Positions 26,701 through 35,916 of a stretch of DNA of 64,000 bases are shown here, piece after piece (position 1 is the first letter of the stretch; each line of letters starts with the position of its first letter). This DNA comes from CAWVWD01 sp965662365. GTDB lineage: Bacteria; Bacteroidota; Bacteroidia; Chitinophagales; Saprospiraceae. Both the position numbers and the translations under genes were made by a program. The DNA lies in NCBI GenBank assembly GCA_965662365.1, contig CBFIHR010000004.1, forward strand, positions 1-64,000, given 5' to 3'. The notes beneath the pieces were generated by a model. That model was not told the DNA's origin. It worked only from the letters and a program-made list of their open reading frames with translations, and did no database searches.

Positions 26701-29700
26701 AACCGTATCGACCAACAATAAAGTATCGAGACAACCGTGATTAGAAACGGTAATCAACCGCACATCGTATTGCCCAACTGCGGTGTACATCGTTGCGGTA
26801 TTTTGTGCAGAATCCAACGTCCCGTTTCCTAAATCCCAGTACCAATTAACTACGCTTCCGCTAAATATAGAAGTTGCATCTGTAAAGTTGACGGTTGTTG
26901 GATTACATCCATCAACTGGCAAAACTGTAAAGTCTGTCACAGGATTTGGTGCAACTTTGATGTATAAATTTTTCGTTACTGTTTTCGTACAATGGCGACT
27001 ATAAACTGTTAATTCTACATCAAAATCACCAACATTACTGTAAGAAATCGTTGGTGACATCATAGTAGAAGTCGTCACATCTGCTCCTACAAAATTCCAA
27101 CGGACAGAATCAATCGGACTGCTTGACGCAATATAAGGTGTAAAAGTAAAGTCGCCAACTTCACAAGTCAAGGTATCATTTGCAAAGAAATCAAATTGCA
27201 GCGTATCGACTTCGATAGAATCTAATGTTGCTACAAATTGACAACCTGTCGAATCTTCTAAAGTTAATGTTGGGAAGAATGTTCCTGCGGTTGTATAAGT
27301 GTACGTTACCGTATTAATATTTGCACTAGTAATGCTCGTGCTATCGCTACCGTTCCCAAAGTTCCAAATATATAAATCAACGGTATTCGAGGTGACATTT
27401 CCTGTAAAGGTAGCCGTGACGTCGGCACAACCTTGATTCGGTGTAAAGGTGAAGTTACCAATTGGTCCTCCGACTTCGATAAATGTTGGTTGGAACAAGG
27501 TATCCATACAGCCCGAAGCTGAGGTTATAATAAGTTGAACATCGTAAAAACCTGTTGCGGTATAAGTATTAGAAGGATTTTGGTCGGTTGAAGTATTCCC
27601 GTCGCCAAAGGTCCATAACCAGGATACCGCATTTGCGGAAGCATCAGTAAAGTTAAAGGTCGCTGGCGGACAAGGTAAATATTGATTATCAACTGTGAAA
27701 TTCGCTACTGGATTCGCTACCGTAATCGTTTGACAGAAAGTCGAGTCACAACCGTTATCATCGGTTGTCGTCAAGCAAACATTGTATGTTCCTTCAGTTT
27801 GGAAAGCGTAAGTTGGATCTTCTTGCGTAGAAGTTATTCCATTATCGAAATCCCATAGGTAAGTCACATTTTGCCCCGATGATTGATTATCAAATAATAT
27901 GTCCTGTCCCGTACACGCAAAGGTTAATGATGGTACATAACTCGCATTCGGGAAAGTTACATTAATACTCGGAAGCGTAAATGTTTTGCTACAACCATGA
28001 CTATTCGTCACCGTCAAGGTTGGGGTATAATCTCCAATTGTTGTGTAAACATAAGACGGATTTTGGTCAGTTGAGACTCCATTTCCATCACCAAAATTCC
28101 ATAACCATGAGTTGATAGAACCAACCGGAAAATCAGTCGATAAGTCGGTAAACTGAACGGTTAATGGCAAACAACCAGCTGTGATATCACTTGAGGCATT
28201 TGCCGTGACATCTGACGCTAAGATAGTTTGTGTCGTGGTATCGGTACAACCATAAACATCGGTGATGATTAAACTAATATCATGGAAACCAGCGGTATTT
28301 GTTGTAAATGTTGGTGTAGAACTATTTGTATTATTAATATTTAATGTCGGTGCAATCCATTCAAAATCATCAACATCTAATGAGGTATTTGTGGTCGTAA
28401 TCGTCATTGGAATACACGCAGTATCGGGTGAAACCGTAAATATTGGCTCAGGATCAGTGACCGTAATCGAACTACCAATAAGGGTGCGTTGACAACCTAA
28501 AGCATCTTGTACAAATACCGTTGGTGTATAAGTCCCTCGTTGGGTATAAGTATAGCTGTAAAATAAAGTGTCGCCAGGATTGACGAATACGTCTATTGAT
28601 TCACCATTATCAAAAATCAAATTGGTCGTATTTGTTAATGGTATAACAAAATCAACCGTTAAGTCAACACAGCCTTCAGTCTGTGACAAATTTACTGTTC
28701 CGTAAGGACCATCAACGGTTATCATGCTATCTATTTGCATTGTATCTTGACAACCAGATGGACTTGTAATAATTAACTGAACGTCGTAACTCCCGGGGAC
28801 TAAGTAAGAAACAGCTGGATTTTGAATATTATAAATTTCAGGATTTACTCCTTCGATTATCCAATCCCAAGCAATGGCATTTTGTGAAGAGTCCGTAAAT
28901 TGTATAGAATCGGGGGCACATGCTATAAATGTTTTATCTGAACCGAAATTAGCAATTGGATTAGCGACGATGATGCGTTCAAAGGTATCAATATCCACAC
29001 AACCATTGATATCAGTCACGGTCAGCGTCACCATGAAAGTATCTTCTGATTCATAAAAATGTGTTGGGTTGATTGCTGTTGAAGTTGAATCATCTCCAAA
29101 GTCCCAAAGATAGGACAAGTTTAAACCTGTTGACTGATTTATGAAGTTGATACTTTGTTCGGTACAGGCTAATGAATCCACTGTAAAAGCCACACTTGGA
29201 AATGTTGGTAAAATATTTTGTTGAACGACATCGGTACAGCCATAACTACTGGTTACCGTTAATTTTGCTCTTTGATTGACGTTGACTGCTCCGTCATAGG
29301 TATAACTCGGATTTTGTAAAGTATCGGTATCACCGTTTACAAATTCCCAGTTCCATGATACGATTGTGTCTGCAAAAGTAGAGGAAGTATCTGTAAATTG
29401 TACGCTTAATGGATAACAGCCGGTAGTCACATCTGGGAAAAATCCTGCGTTGACTGTCGCTGCGGTTATGGTATCCGTAAAACTTAACGTATCTGTACAA
29501 CCATTGACATCGGTGACGACTAAAGTAATTTCATTATAATAACCTTCATTTTGATAAATAAATGTTGGTGCTGCGGTATTTTGACCTGTGATAAAAGCCC
29601 CAGGTGCAATCCATTCATATTGATTAGCAAATTCAGACATATTTGCATTGGCAGCAACAGCTAAAGGAACACATCCTAAAGTCGTATCAATTGTAAAAGA

Positions 29701-32700
29701 TGCTAAAGGATCAGTTGTTGTAATGGTATTAAAATTGAAAACTCGTTCACAATTTAGAGAATCTTCGATTCGTAAAACAGGATTGTAAATACCTGCGGTA
29801 TCGTAAACATAAAAAATTGTTGTATCTAATGCGACTGATGTCCATGTATTAAACGTCGTACTTGTTCCATCTCCAAACTCAATAGTAACAAGACTAATAT
29901 TTGATCCTTGAACAGTAAACTGAACTTGATGATCTTCACAGCTATCGGTTGGTGAAACAGACATACTTGCTAATGCGGGACCATCAACTTGTATAAAACT
30001 CGGAGTAGTCAAGGTATCTTGACAACCGCCGACTCCTCCAGCAATTAAGGTCACATCATAAAAACCTGTCCCGGAATAAGTAACCGATGGATTTTGAAGT
30101 GTAGAGGTGCTATCATTTCCAAATGACCATAGCCACGATACGGTATTTTCAGAACTATCTGTAAACGTAACTGTCAAATTATCACACGCTGAATACGTTG
30201 TATCTGCACTAAAATTAGCGAGAGGGTCCATGACCACTATCGAGTCACAAACTGTACTGTCACAGCCATTTATGTCGGTAACTGTCAAACAAATTTCGTA
30301 ATTTCCTTCAGTCGTATAACTAAATGACGGATTAGCAAGTGTACTTGTATCTCCGTTTCCAAAAAACCATTGATACGATAAATCAAAACCCGACGAACTA
30401 TCAATTCCCATTACAGCCAAATTGGTACAAACGGTATCTGTTGAGATACTAAAATTAGAAATCGGCTGTGTCGGTCTAATAAATGTCGGAATAGTATCGG
30501 TGTTCACTACACCAAATTCGTTGGTTACTGTAAGGGTCACCATGTAAGCAAATGGACCTGAGGATACATCATAAATATGCGTCGGTGTCGAGTCGGTCGA
30601 AATGTTACCATCACCAAAGTCCCAAAGATAAGACACAATACTATCGGGAAAGCCAAAGGAAGAATCTGAAAACTCTACGCTTAATGGTGCACAACCGGTA
30701 TAAAGACTTAAATTTGGATCATTACAATCAATTGGCGTTGTACCAATTGCACTGACGTAGGTCGTGTCACCGGTCGATGCATCGATTTGAATAATACAAC
30801 CACCATTCCCACCTACCACGGGGTTTCCGTTGTCAATAAAAGTGATGGGGCTTTCAATCAAGCCTCCTGAACCACCTATCGTATCTACATTTCCTACTGC
30901 CGTTACATCAGTGGCACAAATTTGTTTTGTAATCGTGTCTAAACAACCCTGATTAGAACGCACAACTAAGGTTATATCATACACTCCAACCGTATCAAAT
31001 GAAAAGATAGGTTGACAAATAGAGTCGCTTGAACCAAATAAATAAGTTATCTCATTGGGTAATATCCAACTACAATCACCATTATGATTTTGAGAAGAAT
31101 CAATGATTTCTACTGGAAAGTCAACCGATACACATTCTACGGTATCTGTTGTCCAACCAAAACTGGCAACTGGCGGATTCAGATTTATGGTGACAGAGTC
31201 CGTAAGTGTACAGCCGCTGGCATCAGTTATAGTTAAAGTCGCTACATATTCACCAACAGCCGGATATGTGTAACTTGGATTTTGTAGCGTAGCGGTATCA
31301 CTTGTCAAACCATCAACACCAAAATCCCATGCCCAATCGACTATTGTTCCCGTAGAATTATCTGTAAAATTAATTCCCGTAGGATTAACGTCACAATCGC
31401 CGTCTGTTCCAATAAAAACTTCTAAGTCAGTTAAATTAATGAGGTTATTTTGAAATAAAGTATCAATACAACCATTGTTTTCTGCCGATAGCCAAACATC
31501 ATAACTTCCAGAAACGGTATAAAAAGTATCTGGTATATTAAAGCCGCTAACAGTATCTAAACCATTGAACCAAAGCCAGTTTGTACCACTTGACGAATTA
31601 TTAATAAAAGATATATTTTCGTTAATACAAGGGGCATTGTCGCTAACGGTAAAATCTAAGGTTGGTGGTGTTCCTACATGAATATAATTTGTTATCAGGA
31701 GTGAATCGCTACAACCTTGAGCTGTCGTGATGACTAATTCCACATCGTAAGTACCCGCAGACATATAAGTGTGCGTTGGAGTTGGTTGAGTAGATGTATT
31801 GCCGTCACCAAAACGCCATAACCAACCAGTAACATCAGTGAAAGATGTTGACATATCCGTAAACTGAACCGTCACAGGTTCGCAGCCACCGACTACATCA
31901 GAAGTGAAATTCACATCAATGCTATCAATAATTACGGTGTCTCGTAATACTGGCGAGCTACAACTTTGCGGAGTTGATACGGTCAATGATATCGGATAAG
32001 TACCAGCGTAATTCCATGTTTTAGACGGATTTTGGTTACTTGAAGTCGTTCCATCTCCAAAGTCCCAGGTATAAATCGGTGTTGATGTACCAGTGACGTT
32101 ACTTGTGAAGTTCATAGAATGAGGACGAGTACAAGTTTCAAAATCATCTAAAGAACTAAATGTTGCCGAAGGTTTTGGATTGACAACAATACAGGTATCG
32201 AATATTGTCGTGAAAGTACAAGTATCTATCGTAACCGTCAATGAAGGTGTAAAACAACCAGGATTGATGTAAGTATGTGTCGGATTTTGAAGAGTTGAGG
32301 TATTTCCATCGCCGAAATCCCAGTTCCAAGCAGTTACGACACCCGATGAATTTCCATTGAATTGTATTGATTCCGTTGCACAAACAGCATTTGGTGCTTG
32401 AATAGTAACTGTCGGGTCAGTTGGAATAACAATGGTTTGAGTCGTAGTATCGGCACAACCATTTGGTATGCCATCTGTCACGATCAATTGAACGGTAAAT
32501 GTTCCTGATGTTTGATATTCGTGAGTGTAGGTTGATTGTGATGTAGTAATCGAGCCACTGCCATCGCCAAAATCCCAATTATAGATTGGAGAAGGTGTAC
32601 AAGGCAATGCAGAGGTACTATTGAAGAGAACATTTGTCGTCGAGTCGCAATCTGCTTGAATCTGTGCCGTGAAATTTGCTACGGGGTTCGGTTCTACCGT

Positions 32701-33315
32701 GAATGCATTCAATACTGTTGTATCACTTTGACAATTAAGTTGGTTTTCTACGGTTAATTTTACATCATAAATACCATCATTCGTAAAAGTTGCTGTAAAA
32801 GGATTAGGATTGGTTCGAGTAATTGTATCTCGACCATCTCCCGCAAAACAAATCGAGTCACTCGAAAAAGTCCATGTCCATGTCCAACCTGTTGTCGATG
32901 TGCTGGTCGTTGTAGGAGTCAATTGTACGTCAAGAGGTTGACAACCTGCGTTTGGATTAACCGTAAAGCTAATATCAGGATTAGGATTGACTGTTATCAT
33001 GTTGACAACAGTCGTGGTATCGGTATTTCCCATATTATCATTGACGACCAAACGAACCGTATAGACTCCGGCATTATTATAAACGTTTCCTGTTCCATAG
33101 GGTAAAGGATCATTTACAAATATACCATCTCCATAGTCCCAAAACACAGAAGTAATCGTATTCGTATTACTAATGGTCGGAATGAAACCTACTGCAATAC
33201 CTTCACAAATATTTGTTTGAGTAGCTGTAAAACTTGCTGTAATTTGAGCCTTAGCGAAAGTACCAAAGTACAATAAACTAAACGTAAGGAGCAAAGCTTT
33301 TAGGCGATAAGTCAT
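23743..33315 (-). CDS. Giant PKD-repeat adhesin with type B T9SS C-terminal domain
   Basis: 3190 residues. Signal peptide about 1-23 (ending GTFAKA). Most of the protein is a chain of nearly 30 PKD-like domains of about 80-90 residues, each marked by variants of WDFGDG, NPTHTY and GCTDT. Residues from about 860 to 2540 form a five-domain super-repeat of about 420 residues, four times over. From about 2600 to 2990 come five to six modules of the kind ICQGESVQLG...VTTTYSVEV. The end (NCGDDLVKLPTAFTPNDDGNNDIF...VYNRWGEQLFE...GVYMYYV) is the gliding-motility-type (CHU, type B) T9SS signal. It is a cell-surface adhesin or gliding adhesin, SprB-like in architecture, paired with the PorP/SprF-like gene downstream. 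Confidence 0.93.
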   Translation of the reverse strand: MTYRLKALLLTFSLLYFGTFAKAQITASFTATQTNICEGIAVGFIPTISNTNTITSVFWDYGDGIFVNDPLPYGTGNVYNNAGVYTVRLVVNDNMGNTDTTTVVNMITVNPNPDISFTVNPNAGCQPLDVQLTPTTTSTSTTGWTWTWTFSSDSICFAGDGRDTITRTNPNPFTATFTNDGIYDVKLTVENQLNCQSDTTVLNAFTVEPNPVANFTAQIQADCDSTTNVLFNSTSALPCTPSPIYNWDFGDGSGSITTSQSTYTHEYQTSGTFTVQLIVTDGIPNGCADTTTQTIVIPTDPTVTIQAPNAVCATESIQFNGNSSGVVTAWNWDFGDGNTSTLQNPTHTYINPGCFTPSLTVTIDTCTFTTIFDTCIVVNPKPSATFSSLDDFETCTRPHSMNFTSNVTGTSTPIYTWDFGDGTTSSNQNPSKTWNYAGTYPISLTVSTPQSCSSPVLRDTVIIDSIDVNFTSDVVGGCEPVTVQFTDMSTSFTDVTGWLWRFGDGNTSTQPTPTHTYMSAGTYDVELVITTAQGCSDSLLITNYIHVGTPPTLDFTVSDNAPCINENISFINNSSSGTNWLWFNGLDTVSGFNIPDTFYTVSGSYDVWLSAENNGCIDTLFQNNLINLTDLEVFIGTDGDCDVNPTGINFTDNSTGTIVDWAWDFGVDGLTSDTATLQNPSYTYPAVGEYVATLTITDASGCTLTDSVTINLNPPVASFGWTTDTVECVSVDFPVEIIDSSQNHNGDCSWILPNEITYLFGSSDSICQPIFSFDTVGVYDITLVVRSNQGCLDTITKQICATDVTAVGNVDTIGGSGGLIESPITFIDNGNPVVGGNGGCIIQIDASTGDTTYVSAIGTTPIDCNDPNLSLYTGCAPLSVEFSDSSFGFPDSIVSYLWDFGDGNISTDSTPTHIYDVSSGPFAYMVTLTVTNEFGVVNTDTIPTFIRPTQPISNFSISTDTVCTNLAVMGIDSSSGFDLSYQWFFGNGDTSTLANPSFSYTTEGNYEICLTVTDINGCDSTVCDSIVVMDPLANFSADTTYSACDNLTVTFTDSSENTVSWLWSFGNDSTSTLQNPSVTYSGTGFYDVTLIAGGVGGCQDTLTTPSFIQVDGPALASMSVSPTDSCEDHQVQFTVQGSNISLVTIEFGDGTSTTFNTWTSVALDTTIFYVYDTAGIYNPVLRIEDSLNCERVFNFNTITTTDPLASFTIDTTLGCVPLAVAANANMSEFANQYEWIAPGAFITGQNTAAPTFIYQNEGYYNEITLVVTDVNGCTDTLSFTDTITAATVNAGFFPDVTTGCYPLSVQFTDTSSTFADTIVSWNWEFVNGDTDTLQNPSYTYDGAVNVNQRAKLTVTSSYGCTDVVQQNILPTFPSVAFTVDSLACTEQSINFINQSTGLNLSYLWDFGDDSTSTAINPTHFYESEDTFMVTLTVTDINGCVDIDTFERIIVANPIANFGSDKTFIACAPDSIQFTDSSQNAIAWDWIIEGVNPEIYNIQNPAVSYLVPGSYDVQLIITSPSGCQDTMQIDSMITVDGPYGTVNLSQTEGCVDLTVDFVIPLTNTTNLIFDNGESIDVFVNPGDTLFYSYTYTQRGTYTPTVFVQDALGCQRTLIGSSITVTDPEPIFTVSPDTACIPMTITTTNTSLDVDDFEWIAPTLNINNTNSSTPTFTTNTAGFHDISLIITDVYGCTDTTTQTILASDVTANASSDITAGCLPLTVQFTDLSTDFPVGSINSWLWNFGDGNGVSTDQNPSYVYTTIGDYTPTLTVTNSHGCSKTFTLPSINVTFPNASYVPSLTFACTGQDILFDNQSSGQNVTYLWDFDNGITSTQEDPTYAFQTEGTYNVCLTTTDDNGCDSTFCQTITVANPVANFTVDNQYLPCPPATFNFTDASANAVSWLWTFGDGNTSTDQNPSNTYTATGFYDVQLIITSASGCMDTLFQPTFIEVGGPIGNFTFTPNQGCADVTATFTGNVTSNTVDLYIWNFGNGSDSTSITSANINTVTYTYTTAGTFFPTLTLEDSTGCQFVATLDSIEVDTLQFDFFANDTLTCEVGDFTFTPYIASSSPIDSVRWNFVGADVTTSTMMSPTISYSNVGDFDVELTVYSRHCTKTVTKNLYIKVAPNPVTDFTVLPVDGCNPTTVNFTDATSIFSGSVVNWYWDLGNGTLDSAQNTATMYTAVGQYDVRLITVSNHGCLDTLLLVDTVTIYPIPNPIFDLDTFACTGQDVFFTNMSTGNNLTYSWDFGDGNTSTVFEPIHQYTTEGMFTVCLTVTSSDGCDSTLCKTVTIANPVANFTSNTQYVACPGDSISFTNQSANAVSWFWSFGDGNTSILQNPTHAYTTTGFYDVQLIITSLSGCQDTILQPAYIEVGGPVGNFTFTPKQGCAAVTATFVGILTENSVTQYHWNFGNGDSATHTISTPIDSFEYIYTTAGTFFPTLTLEDSTGCTFDINLDSIEVDTLQFDFVASNTLFCENDIITFTPTIASSSPIDSMIWTFNGAIISTSMDSIPVIPYDTVGDFDVSLTVFSDHCMKTVTKTQYIKAAPIPESYFTTTTNPFCSEQTINFNDATSIFSGSVVSWSWDFGDLSNSNLQDPTHVYADSGFYNVNLLVTSDFGCTDDTTITIYVNKTPEPMMTVAPTLCIGEVFTLTASGGDTYEWYEGVNLICDTCTSIDVAPIVTTNYTLVAISAAGCRKSITQTVNVLPYTVPPLVVSNDTTICKGDVIQLFASGGYDVTQYNWDNLVPGLSCYNGCSNPFASPDVTTTFYVTLTWDGGCSKTDSITVTIIDDAQPILGVDRTICQGESVQLGISAGGNATWSPDDGLSCVSCDNPVASPSVTTTYSVEVITANGCKIQDTMTINVQTPDMIDAGEDATICNGNTIQLNGSAVGNITWTPAATLTDSSIPNPIASPIVTTTYILNVQNDLCIQSDTVTITIADKVDIAVEDIEICEGETAEIDIIGYAESLTFLPDSGILSIEPTLIQPTTTTTYTVIGDISLCEPDTATFTITVNPTPDIGLLPQMTVFLNTVIPLPIDYPNSQYMHTWTPSNLLSCSDCFDPSFVVDSIFSEMTIYVDILTEDGCSFTDSILVILGENCGDDLVKLPTAFTPNDDGNNDIFRIRGVGISDIEIFRVYNRWGEQLFETSQLSEGWDGTYKGQKVEQGVYMYYVQAICPLTGEVLTFKGDVFLHF
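25690..30720. repeat. Four-fold super-repeat of five PKD domains
   Basis: Equivalent landmarks recur at a regular distance: the 'GC.PLTVQFTD' domain starts near 30715, 29470, 28225, 26952 and partially 25694; the conserved Trp motif of the third domain lies at 30127, 28861, 27613 and 26350. The period is 1245-1273 nt, about 420 residues. Copies 3 and 4 are the most alike. Confidence 0.78.
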
Positions 33316-33809
33316 GCTTTTAATAATTATAAATAATTAGTTAATTGCTATGAATATCCGACAGTATCTTTTTTCTATTAACAAACAATAGCGTAGTTAT
33401 GATATTACGGATAGATGACTGAATTATAATTTTATATATAAGTAAATTGATAAACCTACATAATCATTATTTATAAATTCTATCATTTATAGCGATTTCT
33501 AATCATCTGATTTATAGAGGAAAGGTAGTTTTTATACAATAAAGATAAAATTCTAATTTATTGTATACTAATGAAATCAAACTAACATTGATAATATATC
33601 ATATGTTTTGTCAATTTCAATACTTCTTAATATTGATTTTTTAATAATGATATTTTTAACTTTTTCTTAAATGAAAATATTGTTTAAATATCAGTATCTT
33701 ATAAGAGATTTTTAGCATTTAGTTACGTTTGAAGCCTGATAAAAACGAAAAAAGGGATTTAGCGCTTAGAACTAAATCCCTTTTTTGTTAAATCCTTTTG
33801 AGTAAAAAA
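33316..33809. other. Intergenic region upstream of the giant adhesin gene
   Basis: 494 nt, very A+T-rich. Contains the terminator of the M23 gene (33748-33786) and must hold the adhesin promoter, but I see no clear TAnnTTTG element and no small ORF. Confidence 0.5.
33748..33786 (-). terminator. Intrinsic terminator of the M23 peptidase gene
   Basis: Perfect 15-bp stem (33748-33762 with 33772-33786), 9-nt loop, A/T-runs on both sides. Confidence 0.87.
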
Positions 33810-35135
33810 CTAAGGATCAACGATTGCTTTTTTTGCTGTTGATTGCTCGCCATTTGTTTCTTTTACAAACTCAATTGCAGCCAAACGCTTCTCATAATCT
33901 GCTTGAATCGTTTTGAATTTTTCTAAACTTTCGCCTTTCATTGGATTTGGCGGTGGTAAGTTTTCTTTTCGGTGATCAACTTGCTTTCCATTTTTCCAAA
34001 AACGGAAACAAACATGTGGACCAGTTGCTAAACCTGTCGAGCCGACATAACCGATCACATCACCTTGCTTTACTTTTACGCCAGGACGCATGCCTTTCGC
34101 AAAGCGACTCATATGTAAATACTGCGTCTGATACGTTTTATCATGTTTGATTTTAACATAATTCCCGTTACCTCTTGAGCGACTTGCTTTAGTGACTGTA
34201 CCCGATGCGACTGCCTGAATCGGAGTCCCGTGTGGTGCGGCATAATCTGTTCCTAAATGAGCTTTTACTCTTCTTAAAACTGGATGGAAACGGCGTAAGT
34301 TATAAGCTGACGAAATTCGAGCGTATTGAACTGGAGATTTCAAAAATGCTTTTTTCATCGGGCGACCTTGCTCATCAAAAAAGCCCGTATAATTTTCGTC
34401 CTCATAATAATAGGCGTAATATTCTTTTCCTTTATTCTTGAAATAAGCAGCCTGAATTTGTCCAACGCCTACCCGTTCTCCATCAATATATTGTTCTTCA
34501 AAAATTAACTTGAAACAATCGCCTTTTGCAATATGATGAAAATCTACGTGCCAGGCCAACGCCAATTCCATTTTTGAAGCGACTTCGAAGCTCATCCCGT
34601 TATCGACGATAGCATTCCAAAGTGAAGCCGTCACAACACCTGATTTTTCCTTGACTTTCGTTTCGATTGGTCTTTTAACTACTTTTGCTGACGTTTCCCC
34701 TTTCAAATCATAAACGATGTACTCAAAAACACTCGGTTCATAAATCAAGTAATCCGCTGCTTTATCTTTATCCGAAGCCAAAACCATGTACTTTTTGCCG
34801 ACCCTTACTTTACGCAAGTCAAATACATCTTTAGATTGTTGTACTAATTTATCAACCTGTGTATAAGGAACATGATGCTTTTGTAAAATAGCACCTAAGA
34901 CTTCATTCTTTTTGATCTCATTTTCGGTAACATGAAAGTTATCTAAAATGAAGCCATACTTGATAGTAGGGGCTTTGATTTGAATTGGTTGATTTAGAAT
35001 GCTTTTGGTAGGTGATTGTGTAGCGACGGACGTAGAAATATTATTTCCGTATTTTTGTGCTAAGAAAGCAAGTGCCGTAATTGTCGTGATCACTAATCCT
35101 CCAAGTAGTAATTTTTTAACCGTTAAAAGTTTCAC
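33810..35135 (-). CDS. M23-family peptidoglycan metallopeptidase, membrane-anchored
   Basis: 441 residues. N-terminal membrane anchor or signal (about 8-27), a helical middle region with an OapA/LysM-like part (about 60-140), and a C-terminal LytM/M23 domain (about 275-385) with HLGTDYAAPHGTP (His293, Asp297), QYLHMSRF (His341) and GPHVCFRFW (His374). The usual HxH motif is HxC here: Cys376 replaces the zinc-binding His. I recall similar GPHVC motifs in Bacteroidota homologues, so this is probably a lineage variant, not a dead enzyme. Such proteins cut peptide cross-links during growth or division. Promoter at 35244-35277 and terminator make it monocistronic. Confidence 0.9.
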   Translation of the reverse strand: MKLLTVKKLLLGGLVITTITALAFLAQKYGNNISTSVATQSPTKSILNQPIQIKAPTIKYGFILDNFHVTENEIKKNEVLGAILQKHHVPYTQVDKLVQQSKDVFDLRKVRVGKKYMVLASDKDKAADYLIYEPSVFEYIVYDLKGETSAKVVKRPIETKVKEKSGVVTASLWNAIVDNGMSFEVASKMELALAWHVDFHHIAKGDCFKLIFEEQYIDGERVGVGQIQAAYFKNKGKEYYAYYYEDENYTGFFDEQGRPMKKAFLKSPVQYARISSAYNLRRFHPVLRRVKAHLGTDYAAPHGTPIQAVASGTVTKASRSRGNGNYVKIKHDKTYQTQYLHMSRFAKGMRPGVKVKQGDVIGYVGSTGLATGPHVCFRFWKNGKQVDHRKENLPPPNPMKGESLEKFKTIQADYEKRLAAIEFVKETNGEQSTAKKAIVDP

Positions 35136-35496
35136 TGTACAAGTAGTTTTGATTCTATAAAGTAGTAATAATCGGTAATACGTTGGTATATTTCTTCATT
35201 TCAATTAACTAACAAAAGTTATTTCTTGTTTTTTTGGCGTGAACAAATATAATTACATATTTAAGTTTTTGACCAAATGAATTGTTAAATTAATTATTCC
35301 CTTTCTACTTTGACAGATCTTTGACGTGGACAGTGAAACTATTGCAATCACACATTTTGAGAAGTGCGTGATATCTGTTGATATATGCAGGCTGTTTGAA
35401 CCTAAAAAATAACTGAATATCAGGAAATTATATAATAGGATAATTTAGGAATGTAAGTCATTGATAATAAAGATGATATAAATGGCTGTCACGATT
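35136..35496. other. Intergenic region with M23 promoter
   Basis: 361 nt between the M23 gene start and the DUF721 gene end; contains the promoter at 35244-35277 and otherwise nothing recognised. Confidence 0.5.
35244..35277 (-). promoter_or_regulatory. Promoter of the M23 peptidase gene
   Basis: On the minus strand, TTTG (35274-35277), a 22-nt spacer and tatatttg (35244-35251) resemble the Bacteroidota -33/-7 pair. It lies about 110 nt upstream of the ATG. Confidence 0.5.
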
Positions 35497-35793
35497 TTAT
35501 CTTATTATAACTTCTTTGATGTAGGTTTCGCCTAACTCTTCATTCAAGATTTTTTGAATTTTAGTCTTACCGTAACTTAATTCTTGACGTAATGTCGCTG
35601 ATTCGATCGTTAAGTAGAGTGTACCAGAGCGAGACACATCAATACTTTTTGTGTATTGCTCGATAGTTGGCCCCATGATACGTCCCCAGAGGCTGATGAT
35701 TCTCGTTTTCATCAACTTTGCTTTGAATTTTTTACTATTGGCCAATTGCTTCAAAACATCTTTAAGCGGCATGTCATTTTTTTGACGCATCAT
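35497..35793 (-). CDS. DUF721 (DciA-like) protein
   Basis: 98 residues. Matches the short Bacteroidota DUF721 form: PLKDVLKQLANSKKFKAKL at the N-terminus, then WGRIMGPTIEQYTKSIDV, SGTLYLTIESATLRQELSYGKTKI and LNEELGETYIKEVIIR. DUF721 includes DciA, which helps load the replicative helicase. That role here is inferred from family only. A TAnnTTTG-like octamer (minus strand, 35838-35845) lies 45 nt upstream of the start. Confidence 0.85.
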   Translation of the reverse strand: MMRQKNDMPLKDVLKQLANSKKFKAKLMKTRIISLWGRIMGPTIEQYTKSIDVSRSGTLYLTIESATLRQELSYGKTKIQKILNEELGETYIKEVIIR

Positions 35794-35837
35794 AAAATCT
35801 AAAAAGTATTAAAATTTTCAATTTTTGTTACAGCTTA

Positions 35838-35845
35838 CAAAAGTA
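35838..35845 (-). promoter_or_regulatory. Possible -7 element of the DUF721 gene
   Basis: Minus-strand octamer tacttttg matches TAnnTTTG, 45 nt upstream of the ATG; no -33 partner seen. Confidence 0.4.
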
Positions 35846-35916
35846 CGTTAATTCGTACAGACTTGAAAAGAAAAAACGGATTGTTATTTTTTTTATTAAT
35901 TAACAATCACCCGGCT

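Noticed and set aside
23849..33105. Opposite-strand ORFs across the adhesin gene
   Set aside because: Short, composition-driven frames antisense to a continuous 3190-codon gene, without start or family evidence.
23743..33315. CRISPR-like or tandem-repeat array in the adhesin region
   Set aside because: The similarity is at protein level in PKD domains; there are no short identical direct repeats with equal unique spacers.
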